Translations under genes and position numbers: made by a program | Notes under the pieces: model-generated | What the model saw: only the letters and a program-made list of their open reading frames with translations | The model's database searches: none | Told to the model about the DNA's origin: nothing | Assembly: GCA_025084515.1 (NCBI GenBank) | Contig: JAJAGP010000763.1 | Span: 186,001-250,000 of the forward strand | Length of the DNA stretch: 64,000 bases | Direction: 5' to 3' | Origin: Ancistrus triradiatus | Taxonomy: Eukaryota; Chordata; Actinopteri; Siluriformes; Loricariidae | Shown: positions 56,831 through 61,790 of the stretch, piece after piece | Position numbering within the stretch: position 1 is the stretch's first letter | Layout of the letters: every line of letters begins with the position of its first letter

Positions 56831-59800
56831 GGGCAAATGTATTGACCATATATACTGACCATATTACACCTTCTATGACATTTCACATTTCACTCTGACG
56901 GTATTCCGGGACATTCAATTAAAAAATGTGACAAGCCAAATTTGTTTCAAGCACTGAATTTAGCTACTTAAAGCTAAAAAGAGAGACGAGTCCTCGGACA
57001 ACAACGTGTTAGTGTTAGTAAATGGCCGCTAGATGGCGCCAATTATACTGGTGACAAGATTAACTTGTCCGATGCTCATTCCCGCGTTTATATTCGACGC
57101 TTTTTCACCCCTCATATCTTTCACCATAATTTCCTGATTATTTATTTATTTATTTGTAGGGACCCCGTTTCAAACGCATACATTATGGACACGCTCTAAA
57201 CCGGACTTGCTGAGTGAAAAGTGCTGGAGAAGCCGTTTTAGTTCCGAATTTGTCCGTCTCCGTGAAATGACTGCATGATGCATTCCAAGCGAGGACGTTG
57301 AAATCGAAAATGAGACCATTTTTAAATATTACATATTATTAAATAGGGTATGCCATGACTCATTTCCTCTCTTAACCAGCATATTGTCGAGGAAGATTAA
57401 TACGCTGTACAGTGGGGCAAAACGTATTTAGTCAGCCACTGATTGTGCAAGTTCTCCTACTTAGAAAGATGAGAGAGGTCTGTAATTTTCATCATAGCTA
57501 CACTTCAACTATGAGAGACACAATGAGGAAAAAAATCCAGGAAATCACATTGTAGGATTTTTAAAGAATTTAATTGTAAATCATGGTGGAAAATAAGTAT
57601 TTGGTCACCCACAAACAAGCAAGATTTCTGGCTCTCTCAGACCTGTAACAACTTCTTTAAGAAGCTCTTCTGTCCTCCACTCGTTAGTTGCATCCCAAGA
57701 ACACCATACCTACTGTGAAGCATGGGGGTGGAAACATCATGCTTTGGGGCTGTTTTTCTGCAGAGGGGACAGGACGACTGATCCGTGTTAAGGGAAGAAT
57801 GAACGGGGCCATGTGAGATTTTAAGCCAAAACCTCCTTCCATCAGTGAGAGCATTGAAGATGGAACGTGGCTGGGGCTTCCAGCATGACAATGATCCCAA
57901 ACACACCACCCGCTCGGGCACGAAGGAGTGGCTCCATAAAAAGCATTTCAAGGTCCTGCAGTGGCCTAGCCAGTCTCCAGACCTCAGCCCCATAAGAACA
58001 TCATTTGTGGAGGGAGTTGAAAGTCCATGTTGCCCCCAAAAACATCACTGCTTCTAGAGGAGATCTGCATGGAGGAATGGGCCAAAATACCAGCTACAGT
58101 GTGTGCCAAACCTGGTGAGGACTTACAGGAAACGTTTGACCTCTGTCATTGCCAACAAAGGTTATGTTACAAAGTTTGAGTTGAACTTTTGTTGTTGACC
58201 AAAAATACTTATTTTCCACCATGATTTATATTAAGTTCTTTAAAAATCCTACAATGTTGATTTCCTGGATTTTTTTTTCCCTCATTTTGTCTCTTCATAG
58301 TTGAAGTGTACCTATGATGGAAATTACAGACCTCTCTCATCTCTCTAAGTAGGAGAACTTGCCACAATCAGTGGCTGACCAATACTACTTTTGCCCCACT
58401 GTATATAATTTTACAGCTTTCAGCATCTCAGAAATGTTATGTGAATACATTGATTAGAACAGCCCCATCAGTGCTTTCAACATCTACTCTAATCGCCTGC
58501 CAATTGCCCTGAATATGTAACCATATTGAATATCATGCCATGACTGCACACCCCAACCCCCTCCTGCCAGACTTGTTAGTTTTGAATGTTTGGCTGAAAC
58601 CATAAATCACACAAGGGGCAGCATGTTGTGTCATTCTTTTGTTAACACCTGCTTGTTCTTTGCCCGTTCTGTGCAGGGTGTTCCGTGAGACACGTTTGCC
58701 ATTCTGATGGTTTGACTTTTTGTAACAAACATGTAAACACAGGGGCAGGGTTCTGTGCAGGCTAGTCAACGTCTACCCCAAACTCACCCAACCATGCCTT
58801 ACGCACCTTACCTTGTGCACTGAGGCACAATCATGCTAGAACAGAAAAGGACCTTCCCCAAACTGTCCCCACTAAGACGGAAGCATACGATGGTCCAAAA
58901 CGTCTTGGTACGCATAAGCATCAAGGTGAACACACCGCCAGAGTAAAACATTCGTTCTGAACTTCACACTGCATCTCAGAAATGTCAAACACTACACAAC
59001 AGGGACATGTACATACGCCTGACTGCGACAGTCTTCTATCCACTCCTTCATAATAGCATGGTAGGTGTCCAGGTCGATGGAGATGTCCTTGTGTTCAGGG
59101 TCCAACATGTTACAGAGCTCCTCCAGACCGCTATCTTCAGAGGTCCGACTCGTCGTGTGTCTCAGGTAGTCTACAATGTGTGACACGTAGACTTTACCTG
59201 CAAATCACAAGACCAGATTATACTCGTCACTACGCATCCAGAGTCCTACTGCACTGCAGACCTGAGACGGTCTGCTTCAGACTAAACCAATTCTTCCCTT
59301 AACACCCCAAATCGGCTATTAAGCAGAAAATGGAAGGTACCCATTACCATGAAAAAGAAGGGTTTTAAGGGATTTTCTCTGTAATGTCTATAGATGCACC
59401 TAAACTTCAGCCTAAATTTTAAATCCAAAAATTTCAAAGCTTTTTTTTGGTTGAAACCCCAAAGTGTTGTTTTCAGGCAAAAGAAAAAAAAAATCCCCCA
59501 ATACTTTTTTTAATGAGCAAACAGAGCTTAAGGAATGATGGCGCCAAACTTGCACACTTTGAAATCATGTGCATGACCTTTGATAGTCAAAACCCAAGCA
59601 CAGAACAGTGAAGCAAGCAAGCTTCGGTTAGAGAAGCTCATCTGGTGAGCGCTGAGCAGGACCATGCTCTTTGCAAGCCTCCGCCTACATCTCACTAGCA
59701 ACTCCAGCTGATCTCAAAGCTTTTGCAGATTTGATTCCAGATTTTGACCGTGGCAGGATTGTCAGGCAGGCGGGATGGAGTGTTCCTGTAACCGACCTCT

Positions 59801-61731
59801 TGGATTTTCACAATTAGTTTTTTCGTGTTTCAAAAAAATGGTTTTACTTCTAGTTTACTGAGAATGGTGGAATAAATTCAAATCATCCGGTGGCAACTCT
59901 GCAGAATCAAACGCCTCAGACTCAGAATTCTGTACAATTGTGGTGAGCATAAACGTATCTCAAGATCCACAACGTTGAACCTCGAGGCAGACATGCTACA
60001 ACAGGTTCAACTTCTGTCGGCCAAGAACAGAAAGCTGAGGCTGCACTGGACACGGGTTAACCAAACAGGACAGGTGAAGCCTGGAAAAACATAGCCTGAT
60101 CTGACGAATCTCGGTTTCTGCTGAGGAACACAGATGGGAGGGTCAGAACCTGCCTCGTGTCAACAGTCCGTTGTAGTTGAGCTTGTGTAATGGTGTAGGG
60201 AAAGTAGCACCAACCCATGTCACATCGTATTGGAGTACGGTGTCAGACCATGTGCACCCCTTCATGGCCACAATCCACCCATTATCTAATAACTAATGCT
60301 GCGCCCTGTCACAAAGCAAAAGTCATCCCTCACCGGTTTCCTCAACATGATACGCCAACCCTAGACCTGCCCATTTTCGAACAAAATCACGCCAACACGG
60401 AGGAGAATCTCAAAGAAACGTTCCCAACATTATCTAAAATCCCATGCTGTGAAGAACGGAGGCTGCTTTTTAGGAAGAGGGAAGCCCTAGCTAGTATCAC
60501 TATACTGTTCCGAATAAAGTGATACGTGAGATGACATGCACTGAATAGCCATGGCATAAAACCCACCTCCTTGTGACTACATTTAATGCCCATTTTAGCA
60601 GCTGCATTCACCCTACAAGTGCACTGTGCAGTTCTACAACTTCAAACTCTAGCCCATCGCTTGCTCCGCGTACTCTCTTAGCCCTCTTTCAATGTTTGAT
60701 GGCCAGGACCCCCACAGAATGGGCATCATTTGGGTGGTGGTTCATTCTAAGCTGTGCAGTGACTGCTGGACTGTGGTAGCCTAGCGGATAAGGTACTGGA
60801 CTATGGACCAGAAGATCCCACCTCTGCCAAGCTGCCACTGTTGGGTCCTTGAGCAAGACCCTTGGATTGCTTGGATTGTAAGGTTGTGTCCATTTGTAAG
60901 TCGCTCTGAATAAGGGCAGCTGCTAAATGCTGTAAATGTAAGTGCTGGACTGAAAATGGTCCACTAACCGAAACAGCCAGCCAACAGCATCCTGTGCAAC
61001 AACAGATCTACAAAGTGGAGCAATAAGGTGGTCAGGACTAGGAGTGGAAAGCTAGTGAAAGCTCCAGCAGCACTGCTGTGTCTGATCCACTCATAGCAGC
61101 ACAACCCACACTAACACACCACCACTGCAGTGCCCAGATAGCCCCTGATCTGCGGTCCTGTAGGGGTCTTAAGACGTTTAGAAAAAACATAGAGCCTTTT
61201 AAGATAATAAAAACAACTAGTATGGTGATGCAGTATTTAAGGTATTTAACTATTGACCAGAAGTCCCAGCATTGTCAAAATGCCACTGTTGGGCCGTTGA
61301 GCAAGAACCAACAAATGGAGCTCAAGACTGGAGGTGATCTGCTAAATACCACTATAATATTCCACCATAATATGCTTAATTCACCCCAGTTCTCAGTCTG
61401 TGGCCTCACACGGGGACTCTGAGTGAAGGAAATCCCACGGTCACCCATCCAGTGTGTACACATCTCACTATACTTCTGTGCTCAGAGAAAACCAAAATAC
61501 CCGCAGACGTTTGCCATTTAGAAACAGCACCACTGAAGTACATTAATGACTGCCTCATAGAAAACCTCTGTGTGAATAAACATGCAGTGGTAGGGATGGT
61601 GAGGATACAGCACCTCTGCTCTGAGTGTCACAAGCCTGAAAAATGGTGTCCAGGAGATCCTCCTCACAAATCAGACTAACTTCTGCCATACTCTCTTTCT
61701 TGAATTCAGATGCGACTGATGCACCTAACAG

Positions 61732-61790
<59 letters not shown>

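Noticed and set aside
60774..60942. tRNA gene
   Set aside because: A- and B-box-like parts belong to a SINE with a target duplication and SINE tail. No cloverleaf-compatible gene was recognised.
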